Source of the DNA: Massilia sp. PDC64
GTDB lineage: Bacteria > Pseudomonadota > Gammaproteobacteria > Burkholderiales > Burkholderiaceae_D
Length of the DNA stretch: 64,000 nt
Reading direction: 5' to 3'
Assembly: GCF_900101265.1 (NCBI RefSeq)
Contig: NZ_FMZS01000002.1
Coordinates: 1-64,000 of the forward strand
This document shows positions 36,399 through 45,272 of the stretch, piece after piece. Numbering within the stretch: position 1 is the stretch's first letter; each line of letters begins with the position of its first letter. Position numbers and translations under genes: made by a program. The notes under the pieces were generated by a model. It did no database searches, was not told the origin of the DNA, and saw nothing but the letters and a program-made list of their open reading frames with translations.

Positions 36399-37388
36399 AT
36401 GAAATACCGTAAGCGAACGTTGAGCATTGCTCCCATGATGGACTGGACGGACCGCCATTGCCGCGTGTTCCACCGCCAGATCACGCAACACACCTGGTTG
36501 TATACAGAGATGGTGACGACGGGCGCCCTGGTCTATGGCGACGTCGAGCGCCACCTGCGCTACGACGACGTGGAGCATCCCATCGCCCTGCAACTGGGCG
36601 GCAGCGATCCCGCCGACCTCGCCAAGAGTGCGAAGCTGGGCGAGCAGTGGGGCTACGACGAGATCAACCTGAATTGCGGCTGCCCGTCCGAGCGCGTGCA
36701 GAAGGGGGCGTTCGGCGCCTGCCTGATGCAGGAACCGCAGCTCGTCGCCGACTGCGTGAAGGCCATGCGCGACGCCGTCAGCATCGACGTCACCGTCAAG
36801 CACCGCATCGGCATCGACTACAACGAGGAATACGGCTTCGTGCGCGATTTCATCGGCACCATCGCCGACGCGGGTTGTCAAACGTTCATCGTGCACGCGC
36901 GCAATGCCGTGCTGAAGGGCCTGTCGCCGAAGGAAAACCGCGAGATCCCGCCGCTGCGCTATGAAGTGGCGTACCAGCTGAAGCGTGAATTCCCGGAGCT
37001 GGAGATCATCATCAACGGCGGCATCAAGACCGACGACGAGATCGCCATGCACCTGGAACACGTGGACGGCGTCATGATCGGCCGCGAGGCTTACCACAAT
37101 CCCTACGTGATGGCCGGCTGGGACGCCCGCTTCTACGGCGACGCGACGCCGCCGAAAACCCGCGAGCAGGTGCTGGAAGCGATGATCCCGTACATCCGCG
37201 CCGAGCTCGAGCGCTACGGCCCGCTGGGCCTGCGCCTGAACAGCATCACGCGCCACATGCTGGGCCTGATGGCCGGCCTGCCGGGCGCGCGCGGCTATCG
37301 CCAGTTGCTGTCCGACTCCCGCCGCCTCGCCGAAGGCAATCCGGAACTCCTCCTCGAAGCCGCCGGCAAACTGCGCCTCGCTGCTTGA
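36399..37388 (+). CDS. dusA: tRNA-dihydrouridine(20/20a) synthase
   Basis: 329 residues. FMN TIM barrel with the start SIAPMMDWTDRHCR and the active-site loop NLNCGCPSERVQKGAFGACLM, whose catalytic cysteine donates a proton during uridine reduction. It reduces uridine 20/20a in the D-loop of tRNAs. ATG 36399 is preceded directly by an in-frame TTG that could also serve. It is transcribed alone. The hairpin downstream at 37409-37430 has no T-run. Confidence 0.95.
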   Translation: MKYRKRTLSIAPMMDWTDRHCRVFHRQITQHTWLYTEMVTTGALVYGDVERHLRYDDVEHPIALQLGGSDPADLAKSAKLGEQWGYDEINLNCGCPSERVQKGAFGACLMQEPQLVADCVKAMRDAVSIDVTVKHRIGIDYNEEYGFVRDFIGTIADAGCQTFIVHARNAVLKGLSPKENREIPPLRYEVAYQLKREFPELEIIINGGIKTDDEIAMHLEHVDGVMIGREAYHNPYVMAGWDARFYGDATPPKTREQVLEAMIPYIRAELERYGPLGLRLNSITRHMLGLMAGLPGARGYRQLLSDSRRLAEGNPELLLEAAGKLRLAA

Positions 37389-37719
37389 CTCTTTGTTACT
37401 TTCCTACCCCGGCCGCATCAAAACGGCCGGAATGTTCAAAATCCGCTACAAAAAATGTTGCAATTATTTAATCGATTGCAACGTTATCCTTGCCCGAAAG
37501 CAAGAATAGACCCATAATTTGGGCTCTTCTCCTTGCACGACATCTAATCCTGTTGTTGTGGTGAAACATAATTACAGCGGTGCATGTTTTCTGTCTGCAA
37601 ATCGTCGTTTTGATTTATCCTGACGGAAATGCGTAAGTCCACCGGGAAGATGGACTTTCCGTAACAAAAGACAAAGACCCCGGAGCGGGTCCGATCACTT
37701 GAAACAGGGAAGATAAGGA
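37389..37719. promoter_or_regulatory. Leader region of the chemotaxis gene with inverted repeats
   Basis: 331 bases without a gene. A GC hairpin lies at 37409-37430 (CCGGCCG/CGGCCGG, loop of eight). A near-palindrome lies at 37457-37482 with arms GTTGCAAT and ATTGCAAC. A long hairpin at 37623-37662 has an inner stem AAGTCCA/TGGACTT and an outer stem ACGGAA/TTCCGT, separated by a bulge. A smaller GACCC/GGGTC hairpin follows at about 37676-37691. The last two lie within about 100 bases of the start codon and probably form in the mRNA. No GEMM riboswitch sequence was recognised. Confidence 0.45.
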
Positions 37720-39498
37720 ATGAACTTAGCAAACATGAAGGTCGGCGTGCGTCTGGGCCTGGGTTTTGCCCTCGTGCTCGTGCTGCTGGTCATGGTAACC
37801 GTCGTCGGCATCCTGCGCATGGCGCAGATCCAGGACCGGCTGGACCACGTCGTGAATGTCAACAATGTCGTGACGCGCCTGGTCGTCGACATGCGTAACA
37901 ATGTGAGCGAACGTGTCACGTCGCTGCGTACCCTGACCCTGATGACGGACCCGGCCGACATGGAGCCGGAACTGAACCGTTTCAAGGAACAGACGACCAA
38001 ATACGATGCCCTGCAGCAGAAACTGGCCGCTAAGTTCTCGGAAGAAGCCTCGCCTGAAGAAAAATCCCTGCTGAACCAGGTCAAGGAAGCGGAAGGCGCC
38101 GCCATGCCGGCCATCGCCAAGGCATCGGAACTCTACCTGGCCAATAACGCGATGGATGCCACCCGCGTGATGGTCAAGGAAATCCGTCCCGCCCAGAAGA
38201 AATGGCTGGACGCGCTCGACCAGCTGGGCAAGCTGGAAGACAAGCTGAACGCGCAATCCCAGGCCGACGCGGAAGCCGCCTTCGCCAGCGCCCGTAACTT
38301 CATGCTCGTGCTGCTGGCCCTGGCCGTCGCACTCGGCATCCTGGCCGCCACCGTCATCACCCGCGGGCTGCTGAAGCAACTGGGCGGCGAGCCGGGCTAC
38401 ACCGCCAAGATCGCCGGCAGCATCGCCGAAGGCGACCTGTCGATCGCTATCGACACCAAGTCGTCGGATCGCGGCAGCCTGCTGATCGAAATGAAACAGA
38501 TGCGCAACAGCCTGGTCGACATCGTCAGTCAGGTCCGTCGCGGCACGCACACCATCACCACCGCGTCGCGTGAAATCGCAGCCGGCAACGTCGACCTGTC
38601 GTCGCGTACCGAACTGCAGGCCAGCTCGCTGGAAAAGACTGCGTCGGCGATGGAAGAACTGACGTCGACTGTGAAACAGAACGCGGACAATGCCCGCGAA
38701 GCGAATCACCTGGCCGCCACTGCGTCCGACGTGGCACGCAAGGGCGGTGAAGTGGTGTCGCAGGTCGTCGGCACGATGGGCGAGATCAATAGCTCGGCAA
38801 GCAAGATCGCCGACATCATCGGCGTCATCGACGGCATCGCCTTCCAGACGAACATCCTGGCGCTGAACGCGGCCGTCGAGGCAGCCCGTGCAGGTGAACA
38901 AGGCCGCGGCTTCGCCGTCGTCGCATCGGAAGTGCGTAACCTGGCCCAGCGTTCCGCAGCGGCCGCGAAAGAAATCAAGCAGCTGATCGGCGATTCCGTC
39001 GAGAAGATCGGCCGCGGCAGCAAGCTCGTCGGCCAGGCCGGCGAGACGATGGACGAGGTCGTTGCCAGCGTCAAGCGCGTGACCGACATCATGAGCGACA
39101 TCGCCAGCGCCAGCGCCGAACAGAGCGCCGGTATCGAACAGGTCAACCTGTCGATCATCGAGATGGACGGCATGACGCAGCAGAATGCCGCACTGGTCGA
39201 ACAGGCCGCCGCCGCCTTCCAGAGCCTGCAGGACCAGGCCGCGGAACTGCAGCGCGTCGTCAGCATCTTCAAGCTGGCCGAAGGCGAAGAGCAGGCCGTC
39301 GCCGACGCACCGGCGCCAAGCGCCGCGACCGCCAGCCGCGCCGTCGTCGTCCGCCCGGCCGCCAAGCCGCAGCTGAAGAAGCCGGCCGCCGCGAAGGCCA
39401 AGGCGCCGGCCAAGGAAGAACGTGCGGCCGATGCTCCGGCATCGACCGCGAAAAAAGTCGCAGCGGCAGCCGCCAGCGACGATTGGGAAGAATTCTGA
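37720..39498 (+). CDS. Methyl-accepting chemotaxis protein
   Basis: 592 residues. TM1 is at about 11-33, a four-helix-bundle type periplasmic sensor spans about 34-190, and TM2 is at about 190-213. HAMP follows, then a signalling domain whose hairpin tip reads [36 protein letters not shown]. An alanine/lysine/proline-rich linker ([18 protein letters not shown]) leads to the final residues DDWEEF. That end resembles the C-terminal pentapeptide that tethers CheR and CheB (NWETF in E. coli). The ligand is not deducible. AGGGAAGATAAGG precedes the ATG. Confidence 0.93.
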   Translation: MNLANMKVGVRLGLGFALVLVLLVMVTVVGILRMAQIQDRLDHVVNVNNVVTRLVVDMRNNVSERVTSLRTLTLMTDPADMEPELNRFKEQTTKYDALQQKLAAKFSEEASPEEKSLLNQVKEAEGAAMPAIAKASELYLANNAMDATRVMVKEIRPAQKKWLDALDQLGKLEDKLNAQSQADAEAAFASARNFMLVLLALAVALGILAATVITRGLLKQLGGEPGYTAKIAGSIAEGDLSIAIDTKSSDRGSLLIEMKQMRNSLVDIVSQVRRGTHTITTASREIAAGNVDLSSRTELQASSLEKTASAMEELTSTVKQNADNAREANHLAATASDVARKGGEVVSQVVGTMGEINSSASKIADIIGVIDGIAFQTNILALNAAVEAARAGEQGRGFAVVASEVRNLAQRSAAAAKEIKQLIGDSVEKIGRGSKLVGQAGETMDEVVASVKRVTDIMSDIASASAEQSAGIEQVNLSIIEMDGMTQQNAALVEQAAAAFQSLQDQAAELQRVVSIFKLAEGEEQAVADAPAPSAATASRAVVVRPAAKPQLKKPAAAKAKAPAKEERAADAPASTAKKVAAAAASDDWEEF

Positions 39499-39572
39499 GC
39501 CAGGACGGCTCGTCCAGCGCCGGTGAACAGCACCGGCATCAAAAAAAACTTTGTTTTTCGGGGGTAATAAAA

Positions 39573-39920
39573 ATGTCCAATAAGAAATTTGCTGTGAGCC
39601 TCGTCGCTCTGCTGGTCTCGGGTATCGCTGGTTCGGCTTTTGCAGGCGAAACGCCGGCGTCGTTCGATCCGTCCAAGTGCAAGGTCGAATATCCGAAAGC
39701 GTCGCTGATGAACGAAGAGCAGGGCGTCACGTCGATGTCCTTCCTCGTCAACACCGACGGCTCGGTTGCCGATTCGAAGCTGGAAAAATCGAGCGGCTTC
39801 AAGGGCCTGGACAAGGCTGCGCTGAAAGGCCTGTCGTCGTGCAAGTTCAAGCCGGGCACCAAGGATGGCGCACCGGCCCAGACCTGGACCAAGGTCGACT
39901 ACGCCTGGAAGCTGGACTGA
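39573..39920 (+). CDS. Secreted stand-alone TonB C-terminal domain protein
   Basis: 115 residues. A signal peptide (about 1-24, ending GSAFA) leads into a domain of about 90 residues. Its pattern SMSFLVNTDGSVADSKLEKSSGFKGLDKAALKGL is that of the TonB C-terminal domain. Unlike TonB it has no transmembrane anchor or proline-rich spacer, so it is probably a free periplasmic protein of unknown role. Two cysteines (C36 and C95 by my count) could form a disulfide. GGGGGT is about eight bases before the ATG. A strong terminator follows at 40034-40065. Confidence 0.8.
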   Translation: MSNKKFAVSLVALLVSGIAGSAFAGETPASFDPSKCKVEYPKASLMNEEQGVTSMSFLVNTDGSVADSKLEKSSGFKGLDKAALKGLSSCKFKPGTKDGAPAQTWTKVDYAWKLD

Positions 39921-40033
39921 TCGTCCAACGGGTGCCGGCCGGCCTGGCTCGGCGCCCCAGGTGAGGCTCTGCGTCCCCGGCATCTTGGCCGGGTGCGCAC
40001 GAGGTCTGAGGCCTGGCGGCATCCAGCGATACG

Positions 40034-40065
40034 AAAAGGGCGTCCCCGCGGGGGCGCCCTTTTTG
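40034..40065 (+). terminator. Rho-independent terminator after the TonB-domain gene
   Basis: A near-perfect GC stem, AAAGGGCGTCCCC pairing with GGGGGCGCCCTTT, closes on a tiny loop and is followed by TTTTTGC. It lies 114 bases after the stop codon. Confidence 0.85.
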
Positions 40066-40180
40066 CATCCGGGCCCGTAAAACTCCGAAATCTGTTACCG
40101 GCCTGTTGCAGCATGTATCGGTTGTAAGCGCCGGCTTCAATCCGGCAAATGCGGGCGGCTTCTCGCTATAGTGGTCTCAC

Positions 40181-40213
40181 AGCGCAACTTCATAGCGCAA
40201 CTTCATAGCGCAA
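40181..40213 (+). repeat. 13-base tandem repeat, two and a half copies
   Basis: The unit AGCGCAACTTCAT occurs at 40181-40193 and 40194-40206, with a partial AGCGCAA at 40207-40213. It lies directly before the AAAGGAG of the YXWGXW gene. The rest of the 309-base gap 39921-40229 holds the terminator and nothing else I can name. Confidence 0.9.
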
Positions 40214-40229
40214 CGAAAGGAGAACCACC

Positions 40230-40601
40230 ATGAAACGCATTCTCGCTGCCACCGCCCTTGCCATCGTGAGCACCGCCGCCGTCCTGCCGGCGCAGGCGTT
40301 CGCCCGGGATGTCGTCGTCGTGCGCACCGCGCCGCCGCCGCCGCGCCACGAAGTCGTGCCGGCCGCGCGCCACGGATACGAATGGGCGCCGGGCTACTGG
40401 AACTGGAACGGCCACCGCTACGTCTGGGTGCGCGGCCACTGGGAACGGGTGCGTCCGGGCTATGTCTGGCATCGTCCGGAATGGCGCCAGGGCGACCGCG
40501 GCTGGCAACTGGACCGTGGCGGCTGGCGCCACGGCGACCGCGACGGCGACGGCGTGCCGAACCGCTTCGACAACCGTCCCAACAATCCGCACCGTTCTTG
40601 A
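40230..40601 (+). CDS. YXWGXW repeat protein, secreted
   Basis: 123 residues with a signal peptide (about 1-25, ending AQAFA). The mature part is rich in Trp, Arg and Tyr, with repeats of the form [19 protein letters not shown]. The end reads [15 protein letters not shown], which looks like a calcium-binding thrombospondin-type-3 loop. The family is common in betaproteobacteria; its function is unknown, perhaps envelope-related. AAAGGAG is eight bases before the ATG. The stop abuts the stop of the convergent ligase gene without a gap. Confidence 0.82.
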   Translation: MKRILAATALAIVSTAAVLPAQAFARDVVVVRTAPPPPRHEVVPAARHGYEWAPGYWNWNGHRYVWVRGHWERVRPGYVWHRPEWRQGDRGWQLDRGGWRHGDRDGDGVPNRFDNRPNNPHRS

Positions 40602-41813
40602 TTAACCCAGCGGCGCGCCGTCCTCGAACATCTCGCTCGCCATCCGGGCGAGATCGTTCATGCCGCCGCCGGACGCGAGATGGGCGCGCAGCCAGCGCGC
40701 CTGTCCGCCATCCTTCATGAGGTGTTCGATCACCTCGCAGGCCTTGCCGAAGCCCGGGTCTCGCGAGCGTTTTTTCAGCCGCTCGAGGTCGGCGCGGATC
40801 GCTTCGCCGATGGGCATGGACGCACCCGATTCCGGATCGATCCACGTCGCCTCGACGCCGTCGCGTGCCGCGTTGAAGCGGTTCCAGATGTACAGCTCGC
40901 GGCTGTTGCTGGTCGGCCACCGGCCCGGCTGGTCGGCCCATTCCAGGCACAGTTCACGCGCGTAGCACGCCAGCGCCGCCGCGTACACGGGTTTCAACGG
41001 CGTATCCAGCACGCGCAGTTCGATCGTCCCGTATTCGGGCTTCGGCCGCACGTCCCAATAAAAATCCTTGATGCTGTTGACGATGCCGTGGCCGGCCAGC
41101 TGGTCGAAGTGGGCGCGGAAGTCGTCCCATGTGCGGATCTCGTACGGCAGGATGCCGCTCATCGGGAACGCACCCACGACATTGCTGCGCGAACTGCAGA
41201 AGCCCGACACTTCGCCCTGCCAGCACGGCGAATTGGCCGACAGCGCGATGAACAGCGGCGCGCGTTGCGTGAGCCAGGAGCACAGGCGCATCGCTTCGTC
41301 CGGCGTGCCCGCGCCGATGTGCACGTGCATGCCGAATACCGTAAACAGTTTGGCCAGATAGCCGAACTTGCGCTCCGAAGCGAAGTAGCGTTCCTTCGGG
41401 TAGATGCGCTGCTCGTTCCACTTCTGGAACGGGTGCGCGCCGCCGCCCGAGATCGACGCACCCACGTCGAACGCGGCGCGCTGCACCGTCGTGCGGATGT
41501 GTTCCAGCTGCTCGGCCGCCTCGTCGAACGAGGTCAGGATGGCCGTCGCCACTTCCAGCATCGACGTCGTGATCTCCGGCGTGTGCACCCACGGCTTGTC
41601 GTGCTTGTCCAGCAGACGCAGGATGTCGGGCGCGGCGGGAAACAGGTCGAACGTGAGGCGGTCGAGCACCATCAGTTCCAGTTCGATGCCCATCGTGCCG
41701 ACGGTGGATGCTTTGAAGTCGGGCAGATAGGCCGGGCCCTGGCCCGATACCGCATGGGCCTGCGCATCCTGCTTCAGCTTCCCCAGCGCTTCGTCGTTCA
41801 GTAATTCGCTCAT
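40602..41813 (-). CDS. YbdK-type carboxylate-amine ligase (glutamate-cysteine ligase family 2)
   Basis: 403 residues. Seen are TMGIELELMVLD, SGGGAHPF, VFGMHVHIGAGTPDEAM, FCSSRSNVVGAFPMSG and YGTIELRVLDTP, the motifs of GCS2 (YbdK) ligases. These proteins have weak gamma-glutamylcysteine synthetase activity, and the natural substrate is usually unknown. The start ATG at 41811-41813 has AGGAGG upstream and overlaps the stop of the antiporter gene by four bases. A much longer upstream extension in this frame is a shadow of the antiporter. Confidence 0.9.
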   Translation of the reverse strand: MSELLNDEALGKLKQDAQAHAVSGQGPAYLPDFKASTVGTMGIELELMVLDRLTFDLFPAAPDILRLLDKHDKPWVHTPEITTSMLEVATAILTSFDEAAEQLEHIRTTVQRAAFDVGASISGGGAHPFQKWNEQRIYPKERYFASERKFGYLAKLFTVFGMHVHIGAGTPDEAMRLCSWLTQRAPLFIALSANSPCWQGEVSGFCSSRSNVVGAFPMSGILPYEIRTWDDFRAHFDQLAGHGIVNSIKDFYWDVRPKPEYGTIELRVLDTPLKPVYAAALACYARELCLEWADQPGRWPTSNSRELYIWNRFNAARDGVEATWIDPESGASMPIGEAIRADLERLKKRSRDPGFGKACEVIEHLMKDGGQARWLRAHLASGGGMNDLARMASEMFEDGAPLG

Positions 41814-43018
41814 TGGGCACCTCCTCGATAGGTTTCGCCTGCAAGGTGCAAACCGAGCCATGTGAGGCCGGGGGCCAGCAGGACGTTCAGGGTCAGCAGC
41901 GCGCCCATCACGGCGGTGGACGTCGCATCGAGCCCGGTGTAGGCATTCAGGGTGTTGTCGACGACGAGGCCGCCGTAACTGACCAGGGAGCACATCGACA
42001 AGGCCATCGCATGCTGCTTGCGCATGTCCCAGGCCGTGCCCGGCCACAGGGCCAGGCGCGTGGCCGCGATGCGGACCGCGAACACCGTCAGCGCGGCGAC
42101 GATGGTCCAGCCGTGCAGCAGCGCGTGCAGGTCGACGAGCGCCGCGGACATCAAGAACAGCAGCACGTAGCCGATGTCCTGCGCCGTCTTCAACTGGGCC
42201 TGGAACACGTTGTCGCGCTTCTCCGCGTTGCGCAGCAGGACGCCCATCAGCAGCAGCGACAGCAGGGCGCTCGCCGACATCACGGAGCACAGGCCCAGGT
42301 CGATCAGCAGCGCGGCCAGCAGCATGCCGGGGCGCAGCGTCGCCGGCACCTTGCACAGCCGCGTGGCCAGCGCGTACACGCCGTAGGACAGCACGGCGAT
42401 CAGGGCGCCTACCACCAGCTTGCCGCCCTGGCGCATCAGCTCCGTCCAGAAATCGCTGTCGGCGTCCTGGCCGTGGCTGCGCGTCCACGCGAGCGTGACG
42501 CCCAGCGCCAGCAGCGCGACGAAGTTGGAGAGTCCGACCATGTTCGACGTCGCGAACGTGCTCGTGCCGCTCGCGTTTTCGTCCGCCACCATCGAACTGT
42601 GGATGACGGGATTGACGGCGATGAGGATCGAGCCGATGAAGATCGCGGCCCCCCACGGCAGGCCGAAGAGGCCCAGCGTGACGGCGGCCGCGGCGCCGCG
42701 GGCGAGCGTGGCGAGCAGCAGGCTCGCGCCCTGGCGGCCGCTGCGCAGCAGCCACGCGAGGTCCATCTTGCGGCCGACCTCGAACAGCACGAGCGCGGCG
42801 GCGCCGTTGAGGAGTTCCTGGAACTGCGTGAGCAGCGCGCGGTCGATGAAGCCCGCACCCGTCGCGCCGAGCAGCAGGCCCGCGATCACGGCGCCATACA
42901 GTTTAGGGATGCGGAAACGCTGCAGGGTCAGGCCGATCACGAGCGCGACCATCAGGCCGGCACCCAGCACGGCCAGCGGCGACAGCAGCCAGAGGGGCGT
43001 GGACAGTTCGTCATTCAT
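41810..43018 (-). CDS. Kef/CPA2-type cation:proton antiporter
   Basis: 402 residues with about eleven or twelve hydrophobic segments. RIPKLYGAVIAGLLLG at the N-terminus is typical of the Na/H exchanger (CPA2) fold. SILIAVNPVIHSSMVADE occupies the position of the paired ion-binding residues but lacks the usual Asp-Asp. No RCK or TrkA-N domain follows, so it is a membrane domain only. It overlaps the ligase gene by four bases and the upstream secreted protein gene by eight, suggesting a three-gene operon. Confidence 0.82.
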   Translation of the reverse strand: MNDELSTPLWLLSPLAVLGAGLMVALVIGLTLQRFRIPKLYGAVIAGLLLGATGAGFIDRALLTQFQELLNGAAALVLFEVGRKMDLAWLLRSGRQGASLLLATLARGAAAAVTLGLFGLPWGAAIFIGSILIAVNPVIHSSMVADENASGTSTFATSNMVGLSNFVALLALGVTLAWTRSHGQDADSDFWTELMRQGGKLVVGALIAVLSYGVYALATRLCKVPATLRPGMLLAALLIDLGLCSVMSASALLSLLLMGVLLRNAEKRDNVFQAQLKTAQDIGYVLLFLMSAALVDLHALLHGWTIVAALTVFAVRIAATRLALWPGTAWDMRKQHAMALSMCSLVSYGGLVVDNTLNAYTGLDATSTAVMGALLTLNVLLAPGLTWLGLHLAGETYRGGAQ

Positions 43019-44075
43019 GGCGCACCTCCCATGCGTGGGCCAGCGCGGTCAGCTCGCGCCCGATCACGTCGGCCCGCTGCTTCGCCAGCTCCTTCTGGCG
43101 CTCCGCGGATGCCGGCGCGAGGTCGCTGACGATGCGCGCGCGGACGATGCCTGCGTCGTCGCGCAGCGGAATCCACAACTGGCCCTTGACGCTGGCGCCT
43201 TCGCGCCACACGGCGATGAATTTCGCGCCGGTGCGGTCGCCGGGACGGCCCGGCTCCAGCAAGGTAAAGGGCTGCAGCCACTCGGCATTCGGGAAGCGGC
43301 GCGCCAGCAGCACCTGCATGCCGCTGCGCTGCTCCAGCCGCGCATCGTCGCGCGAATAGGGCAGGTGGATGCGCGTCTGGCTGATGCCCGACGTCTCCAG
43401 GCGCAGGCACGTCTTGTCGGACACCCAGCGCCACGTATCGCCATCGAGCACGCGCGGCTTGCCCTGCGACGCATCGCGCCACGCGACGAACAGCGGCGCC
43501 GCCGCCGGCAGCGGATTGCCCGCGTCGATGTCGTGCGCGGCCTTCGTCACATCGTTCCAGTGGCCGGCCTGCCAGTCGCGCGTGGCCGGCTTGTCGGACG
43601 GCTGCCAGCGCCACAGCGCCGCCGACCACTGGCCGTCGTCGCCGCGCCAGAGTGCGGCCAGTTGCCGGGTTTCGGGCGTACTCGTGGTCACCGTGCGGCC
43701 GGACCAGGCGCTGTTCCAGGGCGGCGCATCCGCGTGGATGGCTTGCGTGAGGCGGTGCCACGCGATGGCGGTCGGGGACAGGCAGGCCGCGGCCGGCGTC
43801 GGGATGCTGCGCCAGTACACCATCTCCACGCGCTGGCTCCACGCGCAGCGGCGCATCGTCGGTTCGCCCAGGCCGGACAGGGCGGGGTTGGCGGGGGCGG
43901 CGCATTCGCCGGGACGGGAGCCGCTCAGTTGCGTGAAGTCGGCGATGACGGGCGTCTTCGGCGTTTTTGGCGGCGGCTTGCGGCTGGCGGCGTGCGCCGG
44001 CGTTATCAGGATGGCGCACAGCGCGCATGCCGTTGCGAGCAGGCGGTGGCGACGCGTTGGTCGTGTTGGGGTCAT
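43011..44075 (-). CDS. Secreted protein of unknown function
   Basis: 354 residues. A basic N-terminus and hydrophobic segment (LLATACALCAILITPAHA) form a signal peptide cut near residue 30, followed by a short proline/lysine linker. The mature part is Trp-rich with four cysteines (in GECAAP, RRCAW, AACLSP, KTCLRL), which may pair in the periplasm. I recognise no family. It leads the three-gene unit with the antiporter and ligase, ending eight bases inside the antiporter gene. GAGGG lies upstream of the ATG. Confidence 0.7.
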   Translation of the reverse strand: MTPTRPTRRHRLLATACALCAILITPAHAASRKPPPKTPKTPVIADFTQLSGSRPGECAAPANPALSGLGEPTMRRCAWSQRVEMVYWRSIPTPAAACLSPTAIAWHRLTQAIHADAPPWNSAWSGRTVTTSTPETRQLAALWRGDDGQWSAALWRWQPSDKPATRDWQAGHWNDVTKAAHDIDAGNPLPAAAPLFVAWRDASQGKPRVLDGDTWRWVSDKTCLRLETSGISQTRIHLPYSRDDARLEQRSGMQVLLARRFPNAEWLQPFTLLEPGRPGDRTGAKFIAVWREGASVKGQLWIPLRDDAGIVRARIVSDLAPASAERQKELAKQRADVIGRELTALAHAWEVRHE

Positions 44076-44442
44076 GAAGATCGGCCCTCATTGAAAGACC
44101 TCGGTGCGGGCCGGGGGAAGCCTGGATCCGTCCGGCGCGCGGAGGTAGCGGTCGCAGCGCGGCGCGGTTGGCCGGCGTCTGGACCCGTTGAAAGACTGGA
44201 TGCTCTGGATGCATCCGCGCTGCGGCGGTGCCGCACGGCGGTCAGGTCAACGTGATGCCTGCCGCTCGTTTTTAGGTGTGTACCGGGGTCAAGTATAGGG
44301 CAAATGATTCATTTGCTCAAATATGATTGACGTAAGTACATTTCCGACGCGCATTTTAGTCCAAGCGGAAATAGGGTGGCGTACGGTTGGGGTGCCGGAA
44401 TTCGGTATATTGGGCCCACCGATGATCAACAGGCACCTCGAC
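44076..44442. other. Intergenic region with a 17-base palindrome
   Basis: 367 bases without a supported gene. GCAAATGATTCATTTGC at 44300-44316 is a perfect palindrome (8-base arms around one T) and could be a repressor operator for the ASCH-like gene downstream. An open frame extends upstream of that gene to 44323, but the protein most likely starts at 44443. The right part is visibly more AT-rich than the neighbouring chromosome. Confidence 0.5.
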
Positions 44443-45012
44443 ATGAATGAACGCGGCATATTGTTCAGTGCGCCGATGGTGCACGCACTGCTGGCCGGTA
44501 CGAAGACCCAGACACGGCGCGCGGTGAAAGGGCGGGAGGGCAGCGTCCTCACGGACTCGCGTAGTCCCTACGGTCGGCCCGGCGACCGGCTGTGGGTGCG
44601 CGAGAGCTTCTTCGCGTGGGGCCGCTGGGGCAGGCACTTTAACGAGAAGAAGCAACGCGACGAGTGGCGCTTCGCCGACATGACCCGGGAATGCAGCCAT
44701 GCATACCAGTACGCGGCGGACGATCCGGACCTGCCGGTGGAAAAGGGGCGCTCCGCGACGCCGGGCTGGTACGCGCGTCCGGCACTGTTCATGCCGCGCG
44801 TGGCGAGCCGTATCCTGCTGGAAGTCGTGTCCGTGCGGGTCGAGCGCTTGCAGACGATCAGTGAGCACGATGCGGTCGCTGAAGGCATCGAGCGTAGCGG
44901 CGGCAACCCGGTCGACAGCTACCGCTCGCTGTGGGAACAGATCAACGGTACGGGCAGCTGGGACGACAATCCGTGGATATGGGTTGTCGAGTTCAGGCGA
45001 GTGGAAGCGTGA
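44443..45012 (+). CDS. ASCH/PUA-like phage-associated protein
   Basis: 189 residues. It begins MNERGILFSAPMVHALLAGTKTQTRR and has GRPGDRLWVRESF and PWIWVVEFRRVE. This is the pattern of small ASCH-like proteins often encoded in prophages and genomic islands. The PUA-like fold suggests nucleic acid binding or base modification; the role is unknown. ATG 44443 is chosen from the family's start pattern; ATG 44422 is the next in-frame option. It lies on the chromosomal side of the attachment site and is followed by a terminator. Confidence 0.72.
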   Translation: MNERGILFSAPMVHALLAGTKTQTRRAVKGREGSVLTDSRSPYGRPGDRLWVRESFFAWGRWGRHFNEKKQRDEWRFADMTRECSHAYQYAADDPDLPVEKGRSATPGWYARPALFMPRVASRILLEVVSVRVERLQTISEHDAVAEGIERSGGNPVDSYRSLWEQINGTGSWDDNPWIWVVEFRRVEA

Positions 45013-45030
45013 ACGAACGCCAGAAACGAC

Positions 45031-45063
45031 AAAGGGTTGCAGCGACTACGCTTGCAACCCTTT
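45031..45063 (+). terminator. Stem-loop terminator between the ASCH-like gene and the tRNA-His remnant
   Basis: A perfect 11-base stem, AAAGGGTTGCA with TGCAACCCTTT, encloses an 11-base loop and is followed by GCTTTT. It starts 18 bases after the ASCH-like stop. It could also end transcripts of the tRNA-His gene coming from the other side, although that side has no T-run. Confidence 0.75.
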
Positions 45064-45082
45064 GCTTTTACTGCTGAATTCT

Positions 45083-45130
45083 TGGGGTGGCTGATGGGAC
45101 TCGAACCCACGACAACAGGAATCACAATCC
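45083..45130 (-). other. Prophage attachment site: 3' half of a tRNA-His gene
   Basis: Read on the minus strand, this is the 3' part of tRNA-His. It has the anticodon loop TTGTGAT (anticodon GTG), the T-arm GTGGGTTCGAGTCCCA, the acceptor strand and CCA (TGG at 45083-45085). The D-arm and 5' acceptor strand are absent; sequence right of 45130 does not match a tRNA. Temperate phages often integrate in tRNA 3' ends, leaving such a copy at one junction and a restored gene at the other. Host DNA is to the left and phage DNA to the right. Confidence 0.85.
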
Positions 45131-45179
45131 GCTGCCCAAAAGCACGTAAGTAGCTGATTTTTCTACCTACCCGGATGAA

Positions 45180-45247
45180 TTCTTTGGAAGATAGGCCCCA
45201 TTGAAACCCGCATTAATCCTTGGCCAGTTCAGGCATCTTCCAAAGAA
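45180..45247. repeat. 13-base inverted repeat beside the attachment site
   Basis: TTCTTTGGAAGAT at 45180-45192 is repeated in inverted orientation as ATCTTCCAAAGAA at 45235-45247, with 42 bases between. It lies 50-120 bases inside the prophage end, where integrase arm-type or excisionase sites usually occur. This role is inferred from position. Confidence 0.6.
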
Positions 45248-45272
45248 ATTGACCCAGCCATCACCGCATACT

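Noticed and set aside
37409..37430. Terminator for dusA
   Set aside because: The stem is good, but no T-run follows.
37389..37719. A c-di-GMP (GEMM) riboswitch before the chemotaxis receptor
   Set aside because: The conserved GEMM core sequences are not present; only simple hairpins are seen.
39519..39537. Terminator after the chemotaxis receptor gene
   Set aside because: The hairpin GCCGGTG/CACCGGC is followed by an A-run, not a T-run, on the gene's strand.
40181..40213. CRISPR-type repeat
   Set aside because: The copies are contiguous, with no spacers and too few units. No CRISPR array was seen anywhere in the window.
45083..45160. A complete tRNA-His gene
   Set aside because: The D-arm and 5' acceptor strand are missing; sequence beyond 45130 does not pair with the acceptor strand.
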